A DNA stretch of 10,025 bases from Acidobacteriota bacterium (GCA_029777145.1 JAKOSS010000044.1:1-10025); one strand, 5' to 3'. Shown: positions 1 to 9,909, counted from the first letter of the stretch. The notes: generated from the sequence alone by a model not told the origin. A program made the numbers and translations.

Positions 1-1541
1 ATCCCGGCGGCCGGAGGCATGCCGTAGCTCAGGGCGCGAATGTAATCCTCGTCGAGCACCATCGCCTCGTCGTCGCCGCGTTCGCGCTGCTGCATCTGAT
101 CGAGGAACCGCTCGTACTGTTCCTGCGGATCGTTCAACTCCGAAAATCCGTTTGCGACCTCCATCCCGTTGATGAACAACTCGAATCGTTCGGCGATCTC
201 CGGATTCGCCGGCGACGCCTTTGAAAGCGGCGAGATCGATTTCGGAAAGTCGATGATGAACGTCGGCTGGACGAGGTTCGGCTCGGCGAATTCCTCGAAC
301 AGGGCGACGAGGTTCTCATCGGTGATCTTGGCGTCCGGCGCATGACGTTCGACCGCGGATTTCATGGAGGTCCGCTCAAACTCGAAGAAATCGATCTCGC
401 GGCCCTCGTAATTCACGCGCAGTCCGCCGGTCGCTTTCTCGACCGATTGCCGCAAAAGCTGCTCGCAGAAATCCATCATCCCGTTGACGTCCATGTAGGC
501 GCAGTAAAATTCGAGCATCGTGAACTCGGGATTGTGTTTGTACGAAATTCCCTCGTTGCGAAAATTCCGGTTGAGCTCGTACACCTTTTCAAAGCCGCCG
601 ACCGTCAGTCGTTTCAAATAGAGTTCCGGCGCGATCCGTGCGTAGAGATCGATGTCGAGCGCATTGTGATGCGTGACGAACGGTTTGGCGGCCGCGCCCG
701 TCGCTTTCGGGGTAAGCATCGGCGTTTCGACCTCGATGTATCCGTCGTCCTCGAGAAAACGGCGGATCGACGAGATGACCTTCGCGCGAATCTCGAACAC
801 CTGGCGTGTCGTCAAACCGTCGTGTTCGACCTGAAGGCTCGACGCGATCAGATCCGCATATCGCTGTCGCTGCCGGATCTCGGCATCGGCGATCCCGTGC
901 ATCTTGTCGGGCATCGGCAGCAGCGATTTGGACAGGAACTGCAATTTCATGACGTGGATCGACAGTTCGCCGGTGTTCGTCAGGAAAAGGAATCCCTCGA
1001 CGCCGACGAAATCCCCGCCGTCGAGGAGTTTGAAGATATCCCATCCGAAATTGGGATCGGTGATTTGGGAGTGCGGATCGATTCCCAAATCCGAATTCCC
1101 GAATCCGAAATCGTTCCTGATTCCCACCGCGTCGTCCTTGCGGACATAGATCTGGAGGCGGTTCTTGCCGTCGCTGAGATGAACGAACGCGGCCTTTCCC
1201 ATCGTCCGCGGCGTGGTCGTAAGCCGTCCCGAAACGCGCACGTTCCCGAGCTTCTCAAGCTTTGCGTTGAGCTCGTCCTTGACTTCCTGGTGCGGCCGTT
1301 CGCCCTCGGCCAGCGTCGCGATGTGCGCCCTGATCTCGTTGACAACTCCGACGACGGGCTCGAATTCGACGATCCGCGTCACCGAATCCTCGCGTCCGGT
1401 GATGCTCGAGCGCTCGAACTTGTTCGGATAAACATTCCCGACAAGTTCCTTGAGCGCGCGTAGATGTTCAAGCCGCGCCTCGACCTGATCGTTGTTCTCG
1501 ATAATTCCCGCTTCGACGATTGAATGCATTCCCTCAGACAT
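1..1541 (-). CDS. lysS: Lysine--tRNA ligase, class II (C-terminus beyond left edge)
   Basis: Charges tRNA-Lys with lysine using ATP in the cytoplasm. I translated 513 codons from the ATG at 1541-1539. The remaining C-terminus, with motif 3 (GIGIDR region), lies off the window; the visible part ends at SYGMPPAAG (505-513). Seen: N-terminal OB-fold anticodon-binding domain (about 100-205, with GELSIHV at 191-197); motif 1 region [10 protein letters not shown] (267-276); [10 protein letters not shown] (291-300); [11 protein letters not shown] (302-312); motif 2 [10 protein letters not shown] (324-333) followed by [13 protein letters not shown]-like [10 protein letters not shown] (462-471). Two oddities compared with E. 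coli LysS as I recall it: about 23-26 extra residues (about 140-167) coded by a heptamer repeat in the OB-fold, and a stretch between motifs 2 and 3 (about 392-425) that is about 25 residues shorter. An AGGA at 1555-1552 sits 10 nt before the ATG. It is divergent from the maoC-like gene. The identification is secure. Confidence 0.97.
   Translation of the reverse strand, partial: MSEGMHSIVEAGIIENNDQVEARLEHLRALKELVGNVYPNKFERSSITGREDSVTRIVEFEPVVGVVNEIRAHIATLAEGERPHQEVKDELNAKLEKLGNVRVSGRLTTTPRTMGKAAFVHLSDGKNRLQIYVRKDDAVGIRNDFGFGNSDLGIDPHSQITDPNFGWDIFKLLDGGDFVGVEGFLFLTNTGELSIHVMKLQFLSKSLLPMPDKMHGIADAEIRQRQRYADLIASSLQVEHDGLTTRQVFEIRAKVISSIRRFLEDDGYIEVETPMLTPKATGAAAKPFVTHHNALDIDLYARIAPELYLKRLTVGGFEKVYELNRNFRNEGISYKHNPEFTMLEFYCAYMDVNGMMDFCEQLLRQSVEKATGGLRVNYEGREIDFFEFERTSMKSAVERHAPDAKITDENLVALFEEFAEPNLVQPTFIIDFPKSISPLSKASPANPEIAERFELFINGMEVANGFSELNDPQEQYERFLDQMQQRERGDDEAMVLDEDYIRALSYGMPPAAG
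1048..1125 (-). repeat. Palindromic heptamer repeat inside lysS, in frame
   Basis: On the plus strand 1077-1125 reads as seven consecutive 7-mers: ATCGATT, CCCAAAT, CCGAATT, CCCGAAT, CCGAAAT, CGTTCCT, GATTCCC. The left part (1050-1070) carries similar units in the opposite orientation (ATTGGGA, ATTTGGG). The two halves therefore form an imperfect palindrome with a perfect 9-bp core: 1062-1070 (GATTTGGGA) pairs with 1083-1091 (TCCCAAATC) around a 12-nt loop. In the lysS frame it codes for about 26 residues rich in Gly, Asn, Asp and Phe, between IYVRKDD and the FKLLDGGD segment, where typical LysRS proteins have only about nine residues. The boundaries are approximate. Confidence 0.75.
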
Positions 1542-1551
1542 AATTTTGTGA

Positions 1552-1555
1552 TCCT
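1552..1555 (-). promoter_or_regulatory. Ribosome binding site of lysS
   Basis: AGGA on the minus strand, 10 nt upstream of the ATG at 1541. It supports this start over the internal ATG four codons further on. Confidence 0.5.
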
Positions 1556-1560
1556 GACCA

Positions 1561-1577
1561 GCGCCTGCAAGAGGCGC
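1561..1577 (-). promoter_or_regulatory. GC-rich hairpin in the lysS leader
   Basis: A perfect 6-bp inverted repeat, GCGCCT (1561-1566) and AGGCGC (1572-1577), with a 5-nt loop. It is immediately upstream of the lysS Shine-Dalgarno sequence and inside the predicted 5' leader. No T-run follows, so it does not look like an attenuator terminator. It may only stabilise the leader or tune ribosome access. The role is unknown. Confidence 0.35.
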
Positions 1578-1604
1578 GAAATCGCTCGTTAAATCGAATA
1601 AAAA

Positions 1605-1633
1605 AGTATAATTTACGGTCGGATGTTGGGCAA
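1605..1633 (-). promoter_or_regulatory. Candidate sigma-70-type promoter of lysS
   Basis: On the minus strand TTGCCC (1633-1628) is followed after exactly 17 nt by TATACT (1610-1605). This matches the -35 consensus at 4 of 6 bases and the -10 at 5 of 6. Transcription would start near 1598, giving a leader of about 57 nt that contains the hairpin at 1561-1577. Inferred from sequence only. Confidence 0.45.
1607..1612 (+). promoter_or_regulatory. Candidate -10 box for the maoC-like gene
   Basis: A perfect TATAAT on the plus strand, about 68 nt before the ATG at 1680. No good TTGACA-like hexamer lies 15-18 nt upstream, so the promoter is weak, activator-dependent or not real. It overlaps the candidate lysS -10 on the other strand by four bases. 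Confidence 0.35.
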
Positions 1634-1655
1634 TCATTCGATTTGAAAAGTCGCG

Positions 1656-1678
1656 TTGTTCGTGCGAAAGTCGAACAA
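1656..1678. promoter_or_regulatory. Inverted repeat just before the maoC-like start
   Basis: TTGTTCG (1656-1662) and CGAACAA (1672-1678) form a perfect 7-bp inverted repeat with a 9-nt spacer, ending one base before the ATG at 1680. It could be an operator for a dimeric repressor. As RNA it would be a hairpin whose loop exposes GAAAG (1666-1670), the only Shine-Dalgarno-like stretch for this gene. No regulator is encoded nearby. Confidence 0.35.
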
Positions 1679-1679
1679 T

Positions 1680-2072
1680 ATGAACTTAAAGATCGGCGAT
1701 ACTTTCAGTGTCACAAAAGAAGTTACGGACGAGGTCATCCGAAAATTCGCGGATGTCTCGGGAGACCACAATCCGATTCATCTCGACGAAGAGTTTGCCG
1801 CGAAGACGCGGTTCGGCAAGCGCATTGCGCACGGAATGCTCGGTGCGTCGTTCATTTCGGCGGTTCTCGGTTACGAACTTGCCGAGCGCAGCGTCGTCTA
1901 TCTTTCGCAGTCACTTAAGTTTGTGGCGCCCGTATTTCTCGGCGAAACCGTGACGGCGAAGGCGATCGTCCGCGAGATCCGCGAAGACAAACCGATTGTC
2001 ACGCTCGAGACGACGGTCACCGGTCCGAACGGCGACTGCATCGTCGGCGAAGCGAAGATCATGGTCCTTTAG
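1680..2072 (+). CDS. MaoC/PhaJ-type (R)-specific enoyl-CoA hydratase
   Basis: A 130-residue single hot-dog domain protein that probably hydrates trans-2-enoyl-CoA to (R)-3-hydroxyacyl-CoA, feeding fatty acid metabolism or polyhydroxyalkanoate precursors. The diagnostic motif is [18 protein letters not shown] (23-40), with the catalytic pair expected at Asp29 and His34, matching the D-x4-H pair of Aeromonas PhaJ. It is followed by [11 protein letters not shown] (48-58), typical of the hydratase hot-dog helix. The length is normal for the family (about 130-160). I chose the ATG at 1680 over an in-frame TTG at 1656 because the family starts close to the xxxGDxF motif and the TTG lies inside an inverted repeat. 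Only a weak GAAAG precedes it. A hot-dog thioesterase or the dehydratase part of another pathway cannot be excluded. The physiological substrate is unknown and no pha genes are visible. Confidence 0.88.
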   Translation: MNLKIGDTFSVTKEVTDEVIRKFADVSGDHNPIHLDEEFAAKTRFGKRIAHGMLGASFISAVLGYELAERSVVYLSQSLKFVAPVFLGETVTAKAIVREIREDKPIVTLETTVTGPNGDCIVGEAKIMVL

Positions 2073-2169
2073 ACAGTGAGCAGTGAGCAGTAAGCGGTGA
2101 GCAGTGGTCGGTGGTCGGTGGTCAGTGGTCGATGATGGCCGACAGCTAACTGCTATCAGCTATCAGCTA
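2072..2169 (+). repeat. Fourteen-unit degenerate heptamer array
   Basis: It reads as uninterrupted 7-mers from the last base of the maoC-like stop codon: GACAGTG, AGCAGTG, AGCAGTA, AGCGGTG, AGCAGTG, GTCGGTG, GTCGGTG, GTCAGTG, GTCGATG, ATGGCCG, ACAGCTA, ACTGCTA, TCAGCTA, TCAGCTA. The unit changes gradually along the array while the 7-bp phase is kept. No gene, promoter or terminator is recognisable within it. Confidence 0.85.
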
Positions 2170-2190
2170 TTCCGAAAATCCAATCGTTCG

Positions 2191-2204
2191 GTGAGCGGTG
2201 AGCA
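2191..2204 (+). repeat. Two further GTGAGCR heptamers before mfd
   Basis: GTGAGCG and GTGAGCA in tandem, separated by about 21 bp from the main array and matching its first units. They include the GTG at 2198, which is an alternative but less likely mfd start. Confidence 0.6.
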
Positions 2205-2217
2205 CCGCAACAATCAG

Positions 2218-2224
2218 AAAAGGA
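2218..2224 (+). promoter_or_regulatory. Ribosome binding site of mfd
   Basis: AAAAGGA, only 3 nt from the ATG at 2228. It decides for this start over the GTG at 2198, which has no purine-rich Shine-Dalgarno in front of it. Confidence 0.5.
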
Positions 2225-2227
2225 ACG

Positions 2228-5761
<3,534 letters not shown>

Positions 5762-5780
5762 ACCGAAGTCCGACGTGACA

Positions 5781-7208
5781 ATGCCCGAAGAAAAAACAAT
5801 CGGCGACGCCATCACGGTTCTGCGTTGGTGGACGATGCTTCTGCGGGCAAAGGGCACGCCGTTCCGGAAACTGCTTCATTTTATCGTTACCGTCGCGCTC
5901 AGGTTGTTTTTCAGGCGAATCGAAACCGTCGGGGTCGAGCGCGTGCCACGCGATTTACCCGTTATTTTCGTCGCCAATCACCCGAACGGGCTCGTCGATC
6001 CGGCGTTGGTCTTCGTCTCGCTGCCGAGGCGGGTTTCGTTTCTCGCGAAATCAACGCTGTTCGAGATCCCCGTTCTCGGGCGGCTTGTGCGCGCGTTCGA
6101 GGCGTTGCCCGTCTTTCGACGAATCGATTCAAACGGCGATCTCGCGGGGAATCTCGAGACGTTCAGCGCATGTCGACGATTCCTCAACGAGAACCGCTGC
6201 GTCGCCATCTTTCCCGAAGGTATCTCGCACGACGAGACGCGCTTGAAACCGGTCAAGACGGGCGCTGCCAGGATCGCGCTCGGCGCTGCCGCGGTGAAAG
6301 ATCATATGCTTCCGATCGATCTGAAGATCATGGCGGTCGGGCTGTTCTACACGTCGAAAACTTCGTTCCGGAGCGAGGTTCTGATCCGGTTCGGCGAGCT
6401 GATCGACGTTCCGGCGGTCGATCTCGACGAGAACGGCGAACCGCCCCGGGATTCCGTCCGCGAGCTGACGAAACGGATCGAGTCGGGGCTCAGAAACGCG
6501 ACGCTCAACGTCGGAACCGAGTCCGAACGCGACACGGTCGTGCGCGCCGAAGCATTGTTTTCGAGCGTTTATCGAAATCTGCTCTTCAAACAACCGCTCA
6601 CGCAGTCGTTCCTGCATCTCCAGAAGCTTGCCGAAAAGTACGAGTTGCTCGGCCGCAACGAGCCCGAGAAGATGCGGGCGCTGAACTCGCGGATGATGGA
6701 CTACGAAACCGAATTGCGGTCGAGCGGATTGACGCCGGAAAGTCTTTCGTTGCAGCAGCATCCGACCTGGTACGTGTTCAGGTATCTGGTTCTTCGGCTC
6801 GTGGCAATCGGCGTCTTGTTGCCGCTTGCGGCGATCGGAACGATCATCCATTCACCGGCGTATGTCCTTTCGAATTTCGCCGGGCAGCTGTTCAGGACGC
6901 ACGGTCCGGACGCGGCCGGTTCGACCTACAAGATACTCGCGGCGATCGTGCTCATGCCGTTGACATGGCTGACCGTCGGCGGAGTCGCGCTATACTTTTT
7001 CGGCTGGCGGATCGCCGCGTTTTCGATCCCGCTGACGATTCTTTGCGGATACGTTGCGCTGCGGACGTCGGAATCGCTTGTCGATCTCACGGTGTGGATC
7101 CGCGCGGCATGGATGCTTTTTCGTCAGCGGGCATTGTTTTTGCGGTTGCTCGTGGCCCGCGAGGCGCTGAACCGGGAGATCGGCGAGATGATCGGGAGAG
7201 ACGAATGA
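5781..7208 (+). CDS. PlsC-like glycerolipid acyltransferase with C-terminal membrane segments
   Basis: A 475-residue member of the PlsC/LPLAT superfamily, which transfers acyl groups from acyl-CoA or acyl-ACP to glycerol phosphate or lysolipids at the membrane. Seen: hydrophobic segment about 30-45; block I NHPNGLVDPALVF with His67 and Asp73; block II LPVFRRID; block III FPEGISHDETRL starting at 144. Block I has five residues between His and Asp (HX5D), not the usual four; as I recall, yeast Gpt2/Sct1 glycerol-3-phosphate acyltransferases share this spacing. The C-terminal half has a polar helical region and then strongly hydrophobic stretches (about 335-356 and 384-427), absent from short PlsC enzymes. 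The start is uncertain: the ATG at 5781 or a GTG at 5775 two codons earlier, neither with a clear Shine-Dalgarno. It begins 13-19 nt after mfd and overlaps the next gene by ATGA, so an operon is likely. The acyl acceptor is unknown. Confidence 0.85.
   Translation: MPEEKTIGDAITVLRWWTMLLRAKGTPFRKLLHFIVTVALRLFFRRIETVGVERVPRDLPVIFVANHPNGLVDPALVFVSLPRRVSFLAKSTLFEIPVLGRLVRAFEALPVFRRIDSNGDLAGNLETFSACRRFLNENRCVAIFPEGISHDETRLKPVKTGAARIALGAAAVKDHMLPIDLKIMAVGLFYTSKTSFRSEVLIRFGELIDVPAVDLDENGEPPRDSVRELTKRIESGLRNATLNVGTESERDTVVRAEALFSSVYRNLLFKQPLTQSFLHLQKLAEKYELLGRNEPEKMRALNSRMMDYETELRSSGLTPESLSLQQHPTWYVFRYLVLRLVAIGVLLPLAAIGTIIHSPAYVLSNFAGQLFRTHGPDAAGSTYKILAAIVLMPLTWLTVGGVALYFFGWRIAAFSIPLTILCGYVALRTSESLVDLTVWIRAAWMLFRQRALFLRLLVAREALNREIGEMIGRDE
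7194..7198 (+). promoter_or_regulatory. Ribosome binding site of the EamA gene
   Basis: GGGAG inside the end of the acyltransferase gene, 6 nt before the ATG at 7205. It fixes the EamA start despite much longer open reading in other frames. Confidence 0.6.
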
Positions 7209-8038
7209 AAGCCGTTTTGCTGACAACGTTCGCGTTGCTTTGCTTCGCGTTCAACTCGATCCTTTGCCGGCTCGCGCTGCGCGGGGAAGAGATCGACGCG
7301 GCGTCGTTCACGGCGGTCAGGATCGTCTCCGGCGCGATCGTACTGTTCATGCTTTCGGCGGCGTTTTCCGGCTCGGGAGCGAAGCGTTCGGGAAGTTGGA
7401 GATCGGCGATCTATCTGGTCGGATACGCTGCGGCATTCTCTTTCGCTTATCTCTCGCTGTCGGCGGCGACGGGCGCGCTGCTGCTTTTCGGCGCGGTCCA
7501 ACTGACGATGGTCGCCGTGGCGATCGCCCGCGGCGAGCGTCCGCGGCGCTTCGAGTGGCTCGGAATGGCGGTCGCGTTCGGCGGATTGATCTATCTCGTT
7601 CTGCCGGGACTGCAGTCGCCGCCGATATTGAGTTCCGCGCTGATGATCGCAGCCGGCGCCGCCTGGGGATTCTACACGCTGTCAGGGAAGGGAATCACCG
7701 ATCCGCTGCCGGCAACGGCGGGCAATTTCGTCCGCGCCGTTCCGTTCGCGTTGATCCCCCTGGCGTTCTTCGCGGGATCGCTGAAGATCAGCCCGCACGG
7801 CGCACTTCTGGCGGCGATCTCCGGCGCGGTCGCGTCGGGCGTCGGATATGCCGTTTGGTACGCGGCGCTGAAGTTCCATTCGGCGACCCGCGCCGCAGTG
7901 CTGCAGCTTTCGGTTCCGGCGATCGCCGCCGTCGGCGGAATCTTGCTCCTTTCAGAATCGTTCACGACGCGATTTCTCATCGCGGGAGCCCTGATCCTCG
8001 GCGGGATCGCGATGACGATCTTCGGCCGCGGCCGCTAG
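7205..8038 (+). CDS. EamA/DMT-family membrane transporter
   Basis: A 277-residue inner-membrane permease of the drug/metabolite transporter superfamily with two repeated EamA domains (about 1-135 and 141-275) and probably ten membrane helices. Seen: N-terminal helix with FAFNSILCRLAL (14-25); first-repeat end ATGALLLFGAVQLTMVAVAI; second repeat opening ALMIAAGAAWGFYTLSGKG (145-163); typical family ending LQLSVPAIAAVGGILLLSES (233-252) with the conserved Glu251, followed by LIAGALILGGIAM. The length is typical (about 280-300). The start is set by the ATGA overlap with the acyltransferase and a good Shine-Dalgarno. The substrate cannot be read from sequence; family members export amino acids, nucleotides, drugs or lipid precursors. 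Its stop codon shares CTAG with the stop of btaB on the other strand. Confidence 0.9.
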   Translation: MKAVLLTTFALLCFAFNSILCRLALRGEEIDAASFTAVRIVSGAIVLFMLSAAFSGSGAKRSGSWRSAIYLVGYAAAFSFAYLSLSAATGALLLFGAVQLTMVAVAIARGERPRRFEWLGMAVAFGGLIYLVLPGLQSPPILSSALMIAAGAAWGFYTLSGKGITDPLPATAGNFVRAVPFALIPLAFFAGSLKISPHGALLAAISGAVASGVGYAVWYAALKFHSATRAAVLQLSVPAIAAVGGILLLSESFTTRFLIAGALILGGIAMTIFGRGR

Positions 8039-8697
8039 TCCTTTTTTCTCACCTCGATAAACACGGCGTATCGTCGAAAAAGCGGATCGACGCGTATTTC
8101 GACGTCGGGAAGTCCTTCAAGAAACGGGAGCAGGTCGTGCGGATACTTGACGTGAAATTTGCTGAGCCACCCGCGCAGCAGTTTTCCGAACCAGCGCGGA
8201 AGACCTGCCTGATCGAAGAAATCGACGATATAGAGGCATTTTCCGGGTTTGAGATTGGCGAGCGCGTTGACGATCGACTCGCGCCACGGCGGAATGATCG
8301 ACACGGCGTAGCTGAAAAAGCATGCGTCGAACGGTTCGTCCGTACCAAAGTCGCCGAATTTGAATTCATCCGCGAGTGCGGTTCGGAACTCGACGTTTCG
8401 GATACCCGCCGCATCGGATTTTGCGCGCGCCGTTTTCAGCATTTCCGCCGAGGCGTCGAGTCCGCAGAACCGCGCATCGGGGTGCTTTTTCGCAAGGATG
8501 ATGAGATTCCGCGCGGTTCCGCAACCGAGCTCGAGGATGCGATCGCCGGGCTCGATCCGCATTTCCGCGATCAGACGGTCGCGGCCGAGCAGGTAAAATT
8601 TGCGCGTCAGATCGTAAAAATAGCGCTGGTAGCGGTACATCCGATCCATCTGTTCGAATTGGGATTCGGGATCGGGAATTTCGGAGTCTTCGTCCAT
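8035..8697 (-). CDS. btaB: Diacylglyceryl-homoserine N-methyltransferase, BtaB-like
   Basis: Predicted to add three methyl groups from S-adenosylmethionine to diacylglyceryl-homoserine, completing the betaine lipid DGTS. A 220-residue class I methyltransferase: motif I ILELGCGTARN (54-64), motif II CGLDASAEML (78-87), post-motif region FDACFFSYAVSIIPPW (about 123-138), and a basic C-terminus. The N-terminal block YRYQRYFYDLTRKFYLLGRDRL (21-42) is, to my memory, characteristic of BtaB. The ATG at 8697 directly abuts the btaA stop (TGAATG), so translation is probably coupled; no separate ribosome site is seen. Residues about 4-15 are coded by a heptamer repeat, giving an acidic, probably disordered tail. 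Met17 or Met20 would be family-like starts but also lack a ribosome site. On motifs alone it could be another small-molecule methyltransferase; the pairing with BtaA makes BtaB much more likely. Confidence 0.87.
   Translation of the reverse strand: MDEDSEIPDPESQFEQMDRMYRYQRYFYDLTRKFYLLGRDRLIAEMRIEPGDRILELGCGTARNLIILAKKHPDARFCGLDASAEMLKTARAKSDAAGIRNVEFRTALADEFKFGDFGTDEPFDACFFSYAVSIIPPWRESIVNALANLKPGKCLYIVDFFDQAGLPRWFGKLLRGWLSKFHVKYPHDLLPFLEGLPDVEIRVDPLFRRYAVFIEVRKKD
8653..8687 (+). repeat. Five-unit heptamer repeat coding the BtaB N-terminus
   Basis: Five consecutive 7-mers on the plus strand: TTCGAAT, TGGGATT, CGGGATC, GGGAATT, TCGGAGT. They resemble the units inside lysS (both contain GGATTCGGG). 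They are read in the opposite sense by btaB, coding for about residues 4-15 (DSEIPDPESQFE). Confidence 0.65.
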
Positions 8698-9909
8698 TCA
8701 GTTCAATACGTATAGATGGAATCCGCCGTAGATCGACGCGCGGTCCCGCTTGAAAAGGTCTTCCGACCATTCTTTTTCGTATCTGAATCGCTTTTGAAGC
8801 AGATTCGGCAAATTTGACTCGACCGGCGAAGCGGCGCCGGCGGTCCGGAAGATCACTCGTGCGCCCGGTGCTGACCTGTTTGCGATCGCCGTCCACAATT
8901 CGCTCATCGCGGCGGCGTCCATCCAATCCTGCGCGTCGAGAAAGACGAATCGGTTGAATCGGCCGAATTCGGAATTTGCGATCGCGTCGGTCACGGATCC
9001 GACGTGAGTCTCGATCCGACTGGCCGTCGATCTCAGTCGGTCGAAATTCTCCGCCTTGAGGTATTCGGGGATCGCGCGGCAGGTTTCCGTGTCGTAGCGG
9101 CGCGCGAAGGCCTGCCAGGCGAAGTAGTTTTCGGCGATCGGATAATCGACCGCGAGCCGCCGCGTCCGTTCGCGGTAGATGTCGATCACCGACCTGCCAT
9201 CCGCATCCTTTTTGAGTTCGTCGTACTGCTGCGGCGGAATTCCGAGGCCAAACATCGTGACCGGCAGTTTTCCGACAAATTTCACGAAGTAGGAGTCGAA
9301 GAAGGGATCGATGAAACGATCGTACAGCTCCGCCTGCTCTTCGCATGTTCCGGCGTTGAGCACCGCTTCCGGATCGCATCCGAGAAATCGGGCGAAGCGG
9401 TGAAAAAAGCGCAGGAAGTAGCCGTTTCGCGAGTGTTCGTAAAGACCGTCATTGCGGAAATAGTCAATACGTCTGCGGCCGAAAAGCGATGATCGTTCCC
9501 AGAACCGTCGCGTTTCTTCGTCGAGCCTCGGGGCGATGAACGCGTCATAGTCGCGGATCGCGCCGTCAAATTTCCCGAGTCCGAAAAATCCGAAGAAACG
9601 TTCGTGATCGGGCAGGTGTCGCAGCGCCGCGATCTTGAGATTGAGCAAGTAGATATGATTGCGGTTCAGATCCACCGCCGTGACCGAGTTCGGTCCGGCG
9701 AGAAGGTAGTTGAGCGCATTGCAACCGCCCGATGAGATCGTCAGGACGTTCGACCCGGAATCGATCTCCAGCGCCTCGAGATCGACCCGCGGATCTTCCC
9801 AGATCTGGTTGTAAACAAAGGCGTCAAACCAAACTGCGAAGAGTTTCTGGAGAAGGCTCTGGCTACGGCTCGCGCCTGTCTGGCTGACTCCTTCAAGGAC
9901 AAGATTCAT
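8698..9909 (-). CDS. btaA: S-adenosylmethionine:diacylglycerol 3-amino-3-carboxypropyltransferase, BtaA
   Basis: The first committed enzyme of betaine-lipid synthesis. It moves the 3-amino-3-carboxypropyl group of S-adenosylmethionine onto diacylglycerol, giving diacylglyceryl-homoserine at the membrane. 403 residues, in line with the DUF3419/BtaA family (about 400). Seen: VYNQIWEDPRVDLEAL (32-47), typical for BtaA; SAM-binding glycine motif VLTISSGGCNALNYLL (55-70); acidic strand end VTAVDLNRNHIYLLNLK (76-92); near the C-terminus the family block FVFLDAQDWMD and the GARVIFRTAG segment; final HLYVLN. The ATG at 9909 is the only Met before the conserved region. It has no Shine-Dalgarno: five heptamers run straight into it. 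It forms an operon with btaB (zero-base spacing). DGTS synthesis often replaces phospholipids when phosphate is scarce, but no Pho box could be recognised upstream because the region is repeat sequence. Confidence 0.93.
   Translation of the reverse strand: MNLVLEGVSQTGASRSQSLLQKLFAVWFDAFVYNQIWEDPRVDLEALEIDSGSNVLTISSGGCNALNYLLAGPNSVTAVDLNRNHIYLLNLKIAALRHLPDHERFFGFFGLGKFDGAIRDYDAFIAPRLDEETRRFWERSSLFGRRRIDYFRNDGLYEHSRNGYFLRFFHRFARFLGCDPEAVLNAGTCEEQAELYDRFIDPFFDSYFVKFVGKLPVTMFGLGIPPQQYDELKKDADGRSVIDIYRERTRRLAVDYPIAENYFAWQAFARRYDTETCRAIPEYLKAENFDRLRSTASRIETHVGSVTDAIANSEFGRFNRFVFLDAQDWMDAAAMSELWTAIANRSAPGARVIFRTAGAASPVESNLPNLLQKRFRYEKEWSEDLFKRDRASIYGGFHLYVLN

Noticed and set aside
342..1463. A 373-codon open frame on the plus strand
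   Set aside because: It lies fully antisense to lysS, whose motifs are unmistakable. The translation has no recognisable domain and reflects third-position GC bias.
1656..1679. TTG at 1656 as the maoC-like start
   Set aside because: It falls inside an inverted repeat and would add residues not expected for the family; the ATG at 1680 fits better.
2198..2227. GTG at 2198 as the mfd start
   Set aside because: It lies in repeat sequence with no Shine-Dalgarno, while the ATG at 2228 has AAAAGGA in front of it, though close.
5825..7204. Upstream part of a long plus-strand frame that continues into the EamA gene, suggesting a 737-residue fusion
   Set aside because: Before 7205 the frame is an Arg-rich shadow of the acyltransferase. 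The EamA start is fixed by ATGA overlap and GGGAG at 7194.
7240..8715. A 491-codon plus-strand frame across the EamA-btaB junction
   Set aside because: It is out of frame with EamA and antisense to btaB; both real genes show clear family motifs.
8945..8982. Heptamer-like GAATCGG/GAATTCG run inside btaA
   Set aside because: The spacing is 9, 9, 7, 7 rather than a strict 7, and it codes for a segment next to a conserved BtaA block, so it may be ordinary coding sequence.
8366..9379. A 337-codon minus-strand frame across the btaA-btaB boundary
   Set aside because: It is Arg-rich and out of frame with both Bta proteins, so it is a shadow frame.
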